From Eunapius fragilis (taxonomy: Eukaryota; Porifera; Demospongiae; Spongillida; Spongillidae), in assembly GCA_963681505.1 (NCBI GenBank), contig OY811971.1:855501-919500 (forward strand): a stretch of DNA of 64,000 nucleotides, given 5' to 3'. The notes beneath the pieces were generated by a model, which saw only the letters and a program-made list of their open reading frames with translations, did not search any database and had not been told where the DNA came from. Positions 35,201 through 44,662 of the stretch are shown piece after piece (the stretch's first letter is position 1; the number at the start of each line of letters is the position of its first letter). A program made the translations under genes and the position numbers.

Positions 35201-35850
35201 ATGGTGTGGTCAAAGATGGACAGCATGGTCCATCCAAGACAGAGGCAATGGTCTGAGCCCTCAGAGGATACTGGAGTAAGAGGAGAAAGGTGGTGAGGAG
35301 GGAGAGGGGAGGAGGAGGGTGAAGGGGTGGGCGAGAGAAAGGGAGGGAGAAGAGGAGAGGGTGGTGAGAAGGTAGGAGCCCTAAGGAGGGAGGGAGGAGA
35401 GGAGGAGGGTGGGGAGGCAGGAGGGAGGGGTGGAGGGGAGGGAGGGAGAGAGAGGAGGTATGGGGAGGCTGCAAGGAGAGAGAGAGTTGGAAGAATGGAA
35501 GGAACTTACACGATGCATTGAGCTCTGTGACCACTACCAGAGAATGGTCTGTGTGGTCGCTATAGAAGAAAGATGCCTGAAAAATAACCACCCATTCTTT
35601 CGGGGTAAGTTTTACGGGTAAAACATGCGGACAGTTCAAACACACACACTTGATTAATAGGACAAACGACAGCTCCGCGCTCCAAACTGTCGAGAAGATC
35701 ACACGGCATGGTGTCGAGGAAACGTCCGACAAACTGTCTCTTGAAAGTGCTATATATCGATGCGCTGAGCCTGTACTCTGATAATGCCACGTTATTCTGT
35801 ACATAAACACCCCAAATTACTGGGTATAGATTATAACTGAAACACGACAT
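23260..35850 (-). CDS. NPHP4: Nephrocystin-4, 33-exon gene model
   Basis: Nephrocystin-4 is a scaffold of the ciliary transition zone. Exons, right to left: 35650-35850, 35510-35576, 35109-35270, 34598-34753, 34459-34521, 34078-34121, 33754-33831, 33544-33588, 32597-32818, 32287-32451, 31825-31875, 31549-31610, 31396-31477, 30649-30860, 30032-30238, 29473-29641, 29226-29372, 28758-28859, 27927-28023, 27690-27789, 27345-27506, 26778-26945, 26450-26508, 25857-26002, 25320-25494, 25182-25246, 24974-25056, 24805-24864, 24575-24686, 24402-24510, 23712-23830, 23480-23575, 23260-23400. All phases agree, giving about 1308 residues (human 1426). Family landmarks include LPLYEGTPR, PNVLVTYQDEIPGL, VRLPFKYQSF, RVDQVFTFYHP, VEIWQVFVHS, SFTNPYGKT and LVLQFAPS near the end. 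Exon 14 is a Glu-rich low-complexity segment. The start at 35850 is the first ATG of the frame; the human N-terminus is about 45 residues longer, so an extra 5' exon is possible. The most doubtful junction is exon 13 to 14, which is in frame only if the second of several tandem donors is used. Confidence 0.92.
23887..24030. repeat. CA microsatellite in an NPHP4 intron
   Basis: (CA)n followed by CACACACCACATACACAC-type variants, in the intron before exon 31 (23712-23830). Confidence 0.95.
26014..26437. repeat. 15-bp minisatellite upstream of a 3' splice site
   Basis: About 28 copies of GGTTATGGAGGGGAA-like 15-mers. On the transcribed minus strand each unit reads TTCCCCTCCATAACC, a pyrimidine tract plus a branch-point-like TAAC. 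The array ends about a dozen bases from the acceptor of exon 24 (26002). Being 15 bases long, it also keeps long frames open on both strands, which are not genes. Confidence 0.9.
27148..27270. repeat. 31-bp intronic minisatellite
   Basis: Four near-identical copies of a unit containing CCCCAGTACTGATGCATGAT, in the NPHP4 intron between exons 21 and 22. Confidence 0.9.
28190..28385. repeat. 14-bp intronic minisatellite
   Basis: About 14 copies of CCATCATACCCCTA-like units in the NPHP4 intron between exons 18 and 19. Confidence 0.9.
28477..28758. repeat. Minisatellite built from the exon 18 end and its donor
   Basis: About nine 22-bp and five 19-bp units. On the minus strand each unit contains TGTCCCCATGGTA, which is the last ten bases of exon 18 plus the first three of the intron. 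Both outer ends of the array carry the full CCCCATG-GTAAGG donor (28758 and 28477). Only the proximal donor gives an in-frame junction to exon 19. Confidence 0.9.
29100..29225. repeat. 28-bp minisatellite starting at the exon 17 donor
   Basis: Four to five copies of a unit containing GGAGGAGTGTATAGAGGACT (minus strand). The first copy overlaps the GTGAGGAGTG donor of exon 17; later copies read ATGAGGAGGAGTG or TTAGGAGGAGTG and so have lost the GT. Confidence 0.8.
31140..31232. repeat. CT microsatellite
   Basis: (CT)n with a few CCC and GC interruptions, in the NPHP4 intron between exons 13 and 14. A GT tract lies at 31008-31060. Confidence 0.95.
31290..31425. repeat. 29-bp minisatellite of repeated exon 13 donors
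   Basis: Minus strand: five copies of a 29-base unit, each ending GAGAG-GATG or GAGAGTGATG followed by GTGAGTGTGC. Each unit therefore repeats the end of exon 13 and a consensus-like 5' splice site. The 29-base step shifts the frame, so different donors give different phases. Confidence 0.9.
32830..32990. repeat. 32-bp minisatellite upstream of exon 9
   Basis: Four to five copies of GTGTGAGGATGTGTGTGCAT-type units immediately 5' (minus strand) of the exon 9 acceptor; a further partial copy lies at 33117-33155. On the transcribed strand the units are C-rich. Confidence 0.85.
33003..33055. repeat. 23-bp perfect palindrome in NPHP4 intron 8
   Basis: 33003-33025 is the exact reverse complement of 33033-33055 with a 7-base loop. 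The arm contains CCCTATACCTGTACATG. In a transcript it would form a stable hairpin. Confidence 0.85.
33370..33543. repeat. 20-bp minisatellite of repeated exon 8 donors
   Basis: About eight copies. On the minus strand each reads GGTAAGGCCTGGGGACCAGT or a close variant, so GTAAGG, the donor hexamer of exon 8, recurs every 20 bases through the first part of intron 8. Confidence 0.9.
33885..34000. repeat. 30-bp intronic minisatellite
   Basis: Four copies of a unit containing GTGTACTGGTGAACATAGCG, in the NPHP4 intron between exons 6 and 7. Confidence 0.9.
34830..35090. repeat. Purine-rich minisatellite (pyrimidine tract of intron 3)
   Basis: GGAGGGAGAGGAG-type repeats. On the transcribed strand this is about 250 bases of CCTCCCTCTCC ahead of the exon 4 acceptor. 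A similar tract at 35283-35480 fills intron 2. Confidence 0.9.
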
Positions 35851-36573
35851 AAATTTTTCTCACTTCCAGTTTTCTTCTCAGTAAATTTTCGTAACCCTCT
35901 AGCGATAAGTGCGTGAATTGGAAGTGCTGTGGGCTCTCCAGTGTGGGGATCCCTGCGCTTCTGCTGGTTGATTGACGCCTAAAAGTTCCCGCCATCGTTT
36001 CGGGGGAAACTATTAATATTCACGAGGTCTGGACACGACCAACGTGTCTCGGCCCCGGTCCCAACGGATACATACATACGTATAATGTACATGTAGCTAA
36101 GCACTAATCCCTTGCTAGTTCAAAATATTTAATCGCCAATATTATAACCAAAGCAGTGATCCACACCCCTAGAACCACCGGCATTTGGTTAAACGGCAGT
36201 ATATGTTAATAAAGGAGCACTAAATTAAGTCCTCATGCAAATGATGCAATGATGTTCATTTGATGAATAGACTCCCCACGTGCGTGTGTGTTAGTGGGGG
36301 GGGGGGGGGGGGGAGGGGGGGGGTTCCCACATGCTGAAACGTTATTTAAAATATTGGCAGACCACTGAATGTTGCCACAGCAAAGTGTGGTCACACATTG
36401 AAATCCAGACCAAGTAGCTGTAATAGTCAGTGCACAATGAGAAATTGGTGCATCACATCACCCATTATGGGACGAGTTCTCAATGCAAAATGTTTAACTG
36501 ATATTATAATGCGCAAAAAAAACCAAGCATCTACTCTAACACACATAGTTCAGGCCAGTTCATATCTATTCGT
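35851..36573. other. Intergenic region NPHP4-ZNFX1
   Basis: Holds the presumed NPHP4 promoter and the ZNFX1 3' end. Features seen are a G run at 36297-36323 and AT-rich sequence; no TATA box close to the NPHP4 start was convincing. Confidence 0.4.
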
Positions 36574-39500
36574 TCAGAGCATACTATCTGTAGCCCTCTG
36601 ATTGCCCTCAGCAAGTGAGTAGACCCTCCCACCAACTTTATTTCCACAGTCAGGACACTTGCCCCTTTCCATTGCCCCACCACATCCAGCTATGTAGTAA
36701 CAATGGCCTTTGGGACATTTGAACCAGTGCCCTTGAATAGGACCCATTGCTTTCACTATCTCAGTTCTCTCAGACTCTGTAACTGGGCCTAGGTTATGCA
36801 GGGTGCTCAATGATGCAATCAAGTCAGCCGCTTGTCCTTCTTCATCTTTAGTCACCTTGGGCCTCTCCCCTTGGCCACTTTTAAGAATGCGATACGTGAG
36901 GGAGGACAAAGCTTGTTTGTCTGCAGCCTTCAGGACGCGATTTTGAGTGGTCAGCTTATATTTAATGTCACAAAGCTCAACGGTGCACTTTATTCTTCGC
37001 AACTCTGTGAATATATCATGAAGTTGCTGATCACAAAAGACAAATTGTGCTTCAGCCATAAATTTCAGAAGAGTTATTATGTCCTTTTTCAAATACAAGA
37101 GGCTAACAACAAAGGTTTCATAAGATAGCTCTTCGCATGTCATTAGATCGAGGACATCCAATAACCTTACCACCTCTGGAATAATAACTATGTAGTTTTG
37201 AACTGCATGCATATACTGGTGAGAGAGCTGCTTTCTTGCTGTGAGGAGTGCTTGAATCTGTTCAATTGCCGCCTTAACATAATCATAATTTTTTGAATTG
37301 GACACTTTCATGGTAGTTTTTTCAACTTCATTTAAAAGCCGATCAACATTTACAAGCTGCTTCTGCTTAATACTCTCCATGTCTAATAGAGACTGCTTTA
37401 CAATATTTCCATAACGAAGATGACGACGAATGACTTTTGTACATTTTGGACAGGACTTGAATTTTACTTCACCTTCATTTCCATTCATCCATTTATCCAA
37501 ACCACTGACTTCCAAAATGTGCTTGCAATCCTGCAACTGAATGAATCTAGCATCTTCCTCAGTTTCATTGCCAAAGAAGATTTCTGTGACCTCGTCTTTG
37601 TTACACACCCGACATAAGGTGGGGCAGACCTCACCACAAAGACCAATACATGGGTGTCCACAATGCAGTGTCTTTGTGCAAGGTTCATTGCACGGGGGTC
37701 TGTCGCAGAGCTCCCCGCACCTTTTGGTACACTTAAAATGTTCACACTGCCACGGGCAGTCTTCAGTGCAGGGATCACACGGTTCATGGCACTTCTTGGG
37801 ACATTGGCTATGGTTGCAGTGGTTTGTGCACTGCCTGTTACATGGGGGACAGTTGTTGGCACAGGGAAAGTCACAGATATGACCACATGCAAGTGGGCGG
37901 CCACATTTGGCATTACACCGGACGTGCAAGCGACCATTTCTGCACTGTCCACAGGTTTTCCAACATTTGTGGTTGCACAGAAGCGTGGATGAGCAGGGTG
38001 CATCACAATTTACATCTTGCGGATGCTTGGAGCACATGGCCTGAACACTGTGGCCACAAGGTAGCTCCTTCGTGATGAGTTCATGACAAAGCTTTGAGCA
38101 GGGCTCTGAGCATTTCAACTTACACAGGTGGCCACATGGCATCTTTTTGTTACATGCCTCTTTGCAAGACGCTTTGTTTGGGTCTTCGTTGCATGGGAGC
38201 AGTATGGTATGGCCGCATTTCATATCCTTGGGAACCTTTTTTTTACATGGCGGGCAACCTTTCTCACACTGATAGCAATTCCTTTCACAATTATGACCAC
38301 ATGACAACTGTTTGGGGCATCTTTTATTACATCTGAACGCCACATGCTCTCGATCATAAGGATGACAATAGAGAGGGCACTTGTGCCCACACTTGAGCCT
38401 CGCTGGACACTTCTCCAGGCAACCTCCCTCAGGACACTTGCTGAAGTCGTCGGGCGTTTCTATGAATACCTTGGACTCCGGATGATTCTGACAATAAAGG
38501 GGGAGGGCACGTCCAACACAGTGCCTCTTTTCCATGTCTAATAGAATGTTCACCCACACTGTGCCATCATTGCCTCGAAACATGCTAAGGTTTCCTATCA
38601 CATAGAACCCCTTCTTAGCACGAGATAGGGAAACACATATCCTGTTTGCGGTTTTAAGAAAACCAATGTCTTTTCTTGAATTGCTGCGCACAAGTGAAAG
38701 AAGGATGATATCATTTTCTTCTCCTTGGAAGTCGTCGACCACAGCAACCCGTACATCTTGGAAGTCGGCTTTCTTCATTCCGCGCCTGATTTCAAGGAGC
38801 TGGCCTCTATATACTGTGAGCATGGTGATCTGGTTTGGCTTGTAACCTTGCTTCAACAGATGATGGCATAGTGCAACCATGTACTTGGCCTCATGAGTGT
38901 TGACATGGCTGTACTGATCTTCACCAGATCTATTCAATTCTGGTTGACGATGATCAATAAAAAAAATGTCCTTTCCAACTCCACTTATGTGGTCATACTC
39001 CAATACATTCTTGCTATTCTCAATGTGATCGTAAATATGTGGGCATATTAAACGTGCTATCTCCGGACGCATTCGGTGCTGGGAGGTCAGAGTGACAAAG
39101 GGCATATTGTTGTTTATTAATCTTTCAAAGAGGGATACATTGAAATCGAAATTTTTTTCCAAGTCATAGTTGCTGGGTTTTGGTCTAAGCTGTTTGTGAT
39201 CACCAATCATAACGAGTTGCTGGACACTGGGAGACAGAGCTGCAATGACGTGGGCTTCAAACACTTCTGCAGCTTCCTCAACAATGACTATCCTAGGCGA
39301 GATGTTTTGAAGAAGAGAATGGTGCTTTGAAGCACCAGTGGTCGTCATGCCAACTACGTCCATACAGCGTAGGACATGAATATTACGCTCATCTTGAATG
39401 CTTGTGTACTGTTTACAAATATCTCCATACGAATCAGTGCGGCTGCATACGTCACAAAATCGTTTATGCTGGAACTTCTGCACCCAATAGCGATAGAGCA

Positions 39501-42177
39501 TCCATCTTTGTTTGTTAGGAAGCAGAAGTACATCTTTAACTGCCACTGCTTCTTGTTCTTTCATTGGACGATTAGAAATACCAACTTTTATTTTCCTTTT
39601 CCTGCTACGGTTGCTCATTTGAACTATCGTCCATCCAGAACCATCTTTATTTAAAGAAGTCTTGCCTGATTGCTTCACTTTCTGATCAGTTGATTTACAG
39701 TGATTTTTCGGTCTGAGATCATTGTCCTCAGGTTCTGATATTCTGTCATCTTCCAGAAGGCTGGCTTCTTGATCAACCCTCACCAGCTGATCATCATAAT
39801 CATCATCGTCATCGACATCGTCATCATCATCATCGACATCGACATCGACATCGTCATCATCATCATCATCATCATCATCACCATCATCATCACCATCATC
39901 ACCATTACCATCATCATCATCATCACCATCATCATCACCATCATCACAACCATCATCATCTTCAGCATCATCATCATGATCATCAACACCGTGTATGCTG
40001 TGTTCAATATGGATATCTTCTTTCGATTTTAACACGTCAGAGACAGTGGCAGCTCCCTGATTACCACCTCCATTTTCATTGCCTTCAGCTGACATACTGC
40101 ATAATTCCAACCACATGCTGATTTCCTTTCCAGGTTCAAAAGTAGCACATAGCTGAGTGCAGTGCTTTGGAAGGATGACACCTTTAAGGGCTCCTAGTTC
40201 AATGATTGGGCCATCATTTATCAAAATGGAATTAATTTCTTCCATCTCTATATAACGCTTCCGTTTGATTTTCATCCACCTTCTTTGCAGACCAGGTGGA
40301 AAGCGCTTTTGTTCATCGTATTCAGCCAACAGATTTGCCAAGGTACAGTCGGCCAAGAGTGGACTCTTGCTACGACCTCCGACCCTTGCAATCTTGGTTC
40401 CCTTCAACCCACTTACTAGCTCAAGGAACTGGTCCAGAGCGTGATTAGTGTAACATAAAACAAGAATTGGGGACAATCTATTTGGATCAAAGATTGTGCG
40501 GTTCAAGAGAAGAGTTTCAATGACTTTCAACCCAATGAATGTTTTACCTGTACCTGGAGGGCCCTGAATGAGTGAGACCTCTTGACCAAGTGCAAGTTGA
40601 AGAGCTTTAAGCTGGGATTCATCTAAACATGTGTCCTTGAAGGAGGGCCACGTTTTCAAATCTGTAACAGAGATTTGTACGGGGGACTTTAGTTTTAAAA
40701 TCGGTTTCAGATCAAATCGTTGGTTGCCTGTGCGTAGGTAACGAGGGGGAGGAACGGTTTGCGTCAAGCAACCAACAATATAGTCTCCAAAAGGCATCAG
40801 TGGAGGTTTGATTTGCTTTAAGCCTTCCAGCACGTGGCGGTAGGCTTCATAATATGCAGAGGACTCGGCCATTACATACTCCGTTGCAAAGTTGAGCTGT
40901 TTATAGCACTTGTCCTCAAGCACTATTGATACGATGCCGTCTGTCAGCAGATTGGGTTCACGTTTAAATACAGTGGCAAAAATTATTGTTTTAAAATTGT
41001 CATCGGAGAGGCACAGCAAGGAGCCATAGATGAGACGTTTTGAGTGCTCCCATTTGACTCTCTTGAGGTAAGTAGTATCAAACTGTAATTGAAATCCTAT
41101 TCCAGCATGGGTGCAGATTGATTCAAGAATGCGGACGTGTTGGTAAACCTGTATATCAGTAGACTTCTCTCCTTCAAAGAGGCTGCATATCCCTTCTCTA
41201 AGAGGACCCACAAAATCCTCCCTGAGGAGGCGGTATTGTACATCTAGGTAATGATCCCAGTTCTTGTACGATCCTATAGTAATGTTTGCACGCAAGAATG
41301 GTTTTTGTGATCCTGGATTCAATTCCTGTGGTTGCGGTAAGACCTGAACATCTCTGAAACTTTCTGGCGGCTCAGGGTCTTGCCCCAGGCTCTGCTGTTC
41401 AACATTGGATAACATAAGTTTCTCTTTCATCAACTCCATCTTTGGTTTTAGATATACCATCCTTGGTCTTAACTGAGGCAACTCACTCACACTGCACAAT
41501 AATTCATAAGGAAATGCATCAACCAAAGTCGGTATTCGTTCAATCACGAATGTGCCGATGCAGACCAGGTACTGCAGGTATTGTACATTCTCGGACTTTA
41601 TATGTTCCTTCGTTTCTATAGGCATACAGGCAATAAAGATATTCAGCTGGCTTAAGAAGGGCTCTTGCCGAGATAAGATTTGAGCCAGGATATGCGGTAC
41701 ATATAGGTCTTTACTTTCCACTAACACGTACAAGATTTTGACAAGATGCTTCAACACGCGAGGATTGATACAATTTGGCTGGTGCATGTATGCACTCACA
41801 AACGCAGCCTCATTATCAGCGACACATTTCATGATGTCGCACGCAGGGGAGCAAGCCAAGGCTTCTATGTTCTTGTGACCTAGGTACGCGAAACCAACTG
41901 TAGGGTTGGCACCCTTTTCATATTCCACTTGCAGCGTTGGTCGCTTACCGCGACCTCTTTCACGCCCATGCTCACTGCGAGGCCTACTAGTATGCTTGAT
42001 CTCGTGTTCAGATGCATGTTGCGGTCCCTGCCTTCTCGTTACACGAGAAACGCCATCACGTTTGTCGGTAATTTCCTCTCTGCGATCGCTGTCGCTCGCT
42101 ATGTTGTCTCTGCCACTTGAAACTCTCTTTCGGTAGGGTAGCCGACGCGGTGGGTATCCTGCACCTTCGTCTGCCAT
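36574..42177 (-). CDS. ZNFX1: NFX1-type zinc finger-containing protein 1, single exon
   Basis: 1867 residues in one frame; human ZNFX1 has 1918. The start is the ATG at 42177 (MADEGAGYPP); the frame extends 13 codons further only from a non-ATG codon. Domains: N-terminal helical region (about 70-300); superfamily 1 helicase with Walker A GPPGTGKT (about 535), VEEAAEV (about 965), GDHKQLRP (about 990), QHRMRPEIA and DDFQGEENDI (about 1145); a row of NFX1-type Cys/His fingers (about 1240-1525); and a C-terminal RZ-type finger with WFKCPKGHCYYIAGCGG (about 1815-1850). An Asp-rich insert (about 730-800) interrupts the helicase between Walker A and the DEAA-like motif. Family members bind RNA, act in antiviral sensing in vertebrates and in small-RNA inheritance in nematodes. 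No intron, unlike the 33-exon neighbour. Confidence 0.96.
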   Translation of the reverse strand: MADEGAGYPPRRLPYRKRVSSGRDNIASDSDRREEITDKRDGVSRVTRRQGPQHASEHEIKHTSRPRSEHGRERGRGKRPTLQVEYEKGANPTVGFAYLGHKNIEALACSPACDIMKCVADNEAAFVSAYMHQPNCINPRVLKHLVKILYVLVESKDLYVPHILAQILSRQEPFLSQLNIFIACMPIETKEHIKSENVQYLQYLVCIGTFVIERIPTLVDAFPYELLCSVSELPQLRPRMVYLKPKMELMKEKLMLSNVEQQSLGQDPEPPESFRDVQVLPQPQELNPGSQKPFLRANITIGSYKNWDHYLDVQYRLLREDFVGPLREGICSLFEGEKSTDIQVYQHVRILESICTHAGIGFQLQFDTTYLKRVKWEHSKRLIYGSLLCLSDDNFKTIIFATVFKREPNLLTDGIVSIVLEDKCYKQLNFATEYVMAESSAYYEAYRHVLEGLKQIKPPLMPFGDYIVGCLTQTVPPPRYLRTGNQRFDLKPILKLKSPVQISVTDLKTWPSFKDTCLDESQLKALQLALGQEVSLIQGPPGTGKTFIGLKVIETLLLNRTIFDPNRLSPILVLCYTNHALDQFLELVSGLKGTKIARVGGRSKSPLLADCTLANLLAEYDEQKRFPPGLQRRWMKIKRKRYIEMEEINSILINDGPIIELGALKGVILPKHCTQLCATFEPGKEISMWLELCSMSAEGNENGGGNQGAATVSDVLKSKEDIHIEHSIHGVDDHDDDAEDDDGCDDGDDDGDDDDDGNGDDGDDDGDDDDDDDDDDVDVDVDDDDDDVDDDDDYDDQLVRVDQEASLLEDDRISEPEDNDLRPKNHCKSTDQKVKQSGKTSLNKDGSGWTIVQMSNRSRKRKIKVGISNRPMKEQEAVAVKDVLLLPNKQRWMLYRYWVQKFQHKRFCDVCSRTDSYGDICKQYTSIQDERNIHVLRCMDVVGMTTTGASKHHSLLQNISPRIVIVEEAAEVFEAHVIAALSPSVQQLVMIGDHKQLRPKPSNYDLEKNFDFNVSLFERLINNNMPFVTLTSQHRMRPEIARLICPHIYDHIENSKNVLEYDHISGVGKDIFFIDHRQPELNRSGEDQYSHVNTHEAKYMVALCHHLLKQGYKPNQITMLTVYRGQLLEIRRGMKKADFQDVRVAVVDDFQGEENDIILLSLVRSNSRKDIGFLKTANRICVSLSRAKKGFYVIGNLSMFRGNDGTVWVNILLDMEKRHCVGRALPLYCQNHPESKVFIETPDDFSKCPEGGCLEKCPARLKCGHKCPLYCHPYDREHVAFRCNKRCPKQLSCGHNCERNCYQCEKGCPPCKKKVPKDMKCGHTILLPCNEDPNKASCKEACNKKMPCGHLCKLKCSEPCSKLCHELITKELPCGHSVQAMCSKHPQDVNCDAPCSSTLLCNHKCWKTCGQCRNGRLHVRCNAKCGRPLACGHICDFPCANNCPPCNRQCTNHCNHSQCPKKCHEPCDPCTEDCPWQCEHFKCTKRCGELCDRPPCNEPCTKTLHCGHPCIGLCGEVCPTLCRVCNKDEVTEIFFGNETEEDARFIQLQDCKHILEVSGLDKWMNGNEGEVKFKSCPKCTKVIRRHLRYGNIVKQSLLDMESIKQKQLVNVDRLLNEVEKTTMKVSNSKNYDYVKAAIEQIQALLTARKQLSHQYMHAVQNYIVIIPEVVRLLDVLDLMTCEELSYETFVVSLLYLKKDIITLLKFMAEAQFVFCDQQLHDIFTELRRIKCTVELCDIKYKLTTQNRVLKAADKQALSSLTYRILKSGQGERPKVTKDEEGQAADLIASLSTLHNLGPVTESERTEIVKAMGPIQGHWFKCPKGHCYYIAGCGGAMERGKCPDCGNKVGGRVYSLAEGNQRATDSML
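39775..39990 (-). repeat. GAT/GAC trinucleotide tract coding the Asp-rich ZNFX1 insert
   Basis: An imperfect ATC/GTC repeat on the plus strand translates on the minus strand to runs of Asp with a few Gly, Val and Asn. It lies between helicase motifs, where a loop could tolerate length change. The frame is kept throughout. Confidence 0.9.
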
Positions 42178-42664
42178 TGTAGGTTGGGCGTGGTGCGTAA
42201 CAATATACACAGCCAAAAAAAAAAACCGTAACTGATCAAATATTCATCTGTTACGGATTGATCTACGGACAGCCCCGGATCATGGATTTGGCTAAGGGGT
42301 GGGAGGGGGGGGCGGTTTTACGGGAGGGACGGCACATTGACAATGAATGCATGCGAAGCCAGGGGCGGATCAGAGATAATATATAGATACGAAAAGCTGG
42401 GGGGGGGGGGGGGGGGGGGGGCAGGTGCGCAGCTGTCTGCTTCAGGTCCGATACGAAAAGCGGGGGGGGGGCTGTCTACGGACGGTTTCGAAATCGGATC
42501 TATGGGGTGTGATTAGGGTTATGGAATGTGATTAGTGCCAAAAGTCGGTCACGCGCAGGCTGCGCAGCGCAACTACCGATGATGCACGCAGCGACCTCGT
42601 GCCCAGAAATCATAATATCAATAATATGTATTGGTCGGGCTGGCTGACATGGCCGTATACGGGT
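42178..42664. other. ZNFX1 upstream region and start of inverted duplication 2
   Basis: Contains an imperfect palindrome CCGTAACTGATC...CTGTTACGG at 42226-42256, a CAGGGGCGGATC end-like motif at 42360, G runs with the ACGAAAAGC minisatellite unit, and from about 42500 the distal part of inverted duplication 2. The ZNFX1 promoter should lie here, but no clear core element was seen. Confidence 0.4.
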
Positions 42665-44503
42665 CAGTGGCGGTGTGGCCGGGGGGGGGGGGGGGGGGGG
42701 GGGGGCAGGGGGGGCAATTGCCCCCTCCCCCCCCAGCGGCCTTAAAAACAGGGGCGCCAAAATGCAGAGAGGGCGCTAAAATGACGGCCGAAACATGCAT
42801 GGCCATTCTCTGAGTCTCGACGCAAGCATAGATTCTATAGTACAGACGCAAGTAAGCTTTGAATGCGCTGTGTAAATGAACGTACAAAGCAATAGACCTT
42901 ATTCGATTACCCGCATTTATTTACTTTTTTAATTGGAATAGGATTAACGGTATTCCTCCAGTACTTGTGTATTGAAAGAATGGTGGATGAAGTATTGGAG
43001 GAATACCGTTAATCCAATTGAACGCATTACAATGAGTTCATGTGAATAACCTCTATGCAGTCCTTTGAGTTTACATATATATAGAAAAGGCAACCGACTT
43101 TAGAAATGCCTGTTTGTGGACAAAGAAAACGATGAATTTGCGCGGTTGTATATATGTTACGACCCGAATTAAGACTCTTGACCCGCTTTAATAAAGCCGG
43201 TCGGCCCAATTCATTGCCGGTTGACCCTCTTTAGAGCCGGTCTATTAATTTATGACACGTGCATGGTAAAGAACCCGTTTAACTCTATGTGCGAGCGTAC
43301 CGTTGGGTCCTTTGCCATCGACGATTGGAAATGGAAATCAACCTCGAAAGACGGAGTTTGGCATCATGGCTGTACATGTACTTGTCTTACTTCTATTCCT
43401 TCCCCCCCCCCCTCCACTTGCTTGGAATAATTGATGAGCCGATCGACCTACCATCCCTAAAGGCTGAGCCTAACTAGACCCAGCTCGAACCAGCATGCAG
43501 CCTCGAACAAGTCGTACTAGTGCTTGTATCTGGATTCTATATCTAAAAGCACTAGTAGCATTTATCTTCTAAATCCCCCCTCTGTGAATAATAATATGAC
43601 CCGATGATAACTAGGCCCAGCCACATAGGGGTACTAACATAGACATGATTAAGGATTATACATATTTAATCTTTATATAAATAGAAGTATATACATAAAA
43701 AGAAGTTTTCAATCCGGTCGACCCGCCTTATAGCGAATCAGTTTTGCATGTATAAGTTTAAACCCGGTCGACGGGTTTTAAAGCCGTCGGGTTTTAAATC
43801 GGGCCGTAACATATAAACTCCGTATACGCATAGTACTCCGGTCATGCATTGATTACAGCACTACGTGCACGACTAGCAGATCCCTTTTGTTATAATGATG
43901 ACAATTCTGATGAAGACGACATCGAACAAAATCACGATGAAAGAGATGTGGATGAAAAACGTTGATGACTCCATGCATGGAGGTAAGTGCATGCATATGA
44001 TGATTTGAAGGAGCAGCACGATATCGGTAGACATTTATGTTTTACTAAGATGAACGGCATTCGGCATTGCATCTTCTATGCAAGGAAGTGTATCATCTTA
44101 ATAAAGATGCGTTCCCGTGGAGTTATGTAAAATGTATATGGCATTATTTCTGCCATACAGTCCTGTACAGCGGAACTTAGATTTTCTGTGCTAGTGAAAA
44201 GCGTGTTATCTTAAAACATGATTGGAGTCTTCAGTAGAACGCTAACACTGACGCGGAAGGAATCAATAATCAATTCATTTGCACGTTCATCCTTCTTAGA
44301 AATGGATTATGACAATTTTGCTGTACCTCATGATTAGTATTGGTCTATAGCTCACCACCACGGACATGAACACGTATATAGTAAACTAATTTATTCAAAT
44401 TAATAGTTGTGTTGTTTGGGATGGGGGGGGGGGGGGGGGGGGGGGGGGGGCGACTTTATATATTTCTGCCCCCCCCAGCGGCGAGTACGCCACAACGCCA
44501 CTG
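42665..44503. mobile_element. hAT-like element, 1.84 kb, TSD ATACGGGT
   Basis: The ends are CAGTGGCGGTGTGG and the complement of CAGTGGCGTTGTGGCG. ATACGGGT is duplicated exactly (42657-42664, 44504-44511). Interior has G/C runs, a hairpin (42931-43020) and a nested inverted-repeat element (43156-43810); no transposase frame was recognised. 8-bp duplication and CAGTGG ends fit hAT. Confidence 0.8.
43156..43810. mobile_element. Nested TIR element with GTTACG ends
   Basis: Starts GTTACGACCCGAATTAAGAC and ends with the complement of GTTACGGCCCGATTTAAAAC. Flanks TATAT and ATATA suggest a short AT-rich target duplication whose exact length cannot be decided. Repeated GGTCGACC-type motifs near both ends. 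No coding frame. Confidence 0.55.
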
Positions 44504-44662
44504 ATACGGGTAGTTGCAGATATTTGGAGCCCTACAGCATTCTATGAACAAGGTGTCGCTACCAGTACCTGCATGGTTAGCCACTACGGGTCATAACAAA
44601 GAGATACTAATACACTGTAACGGTACGTCTGTTTATTATTCTATTTGATGCACATCCATGTA

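Noticed and set aside
34513..35226. 205-codon Glu/Arg/Gly-rich plus-strand frame
   Set aside because: It is the antisense of NPHP4 exons 3-4 plus a purine-rich intron tract.
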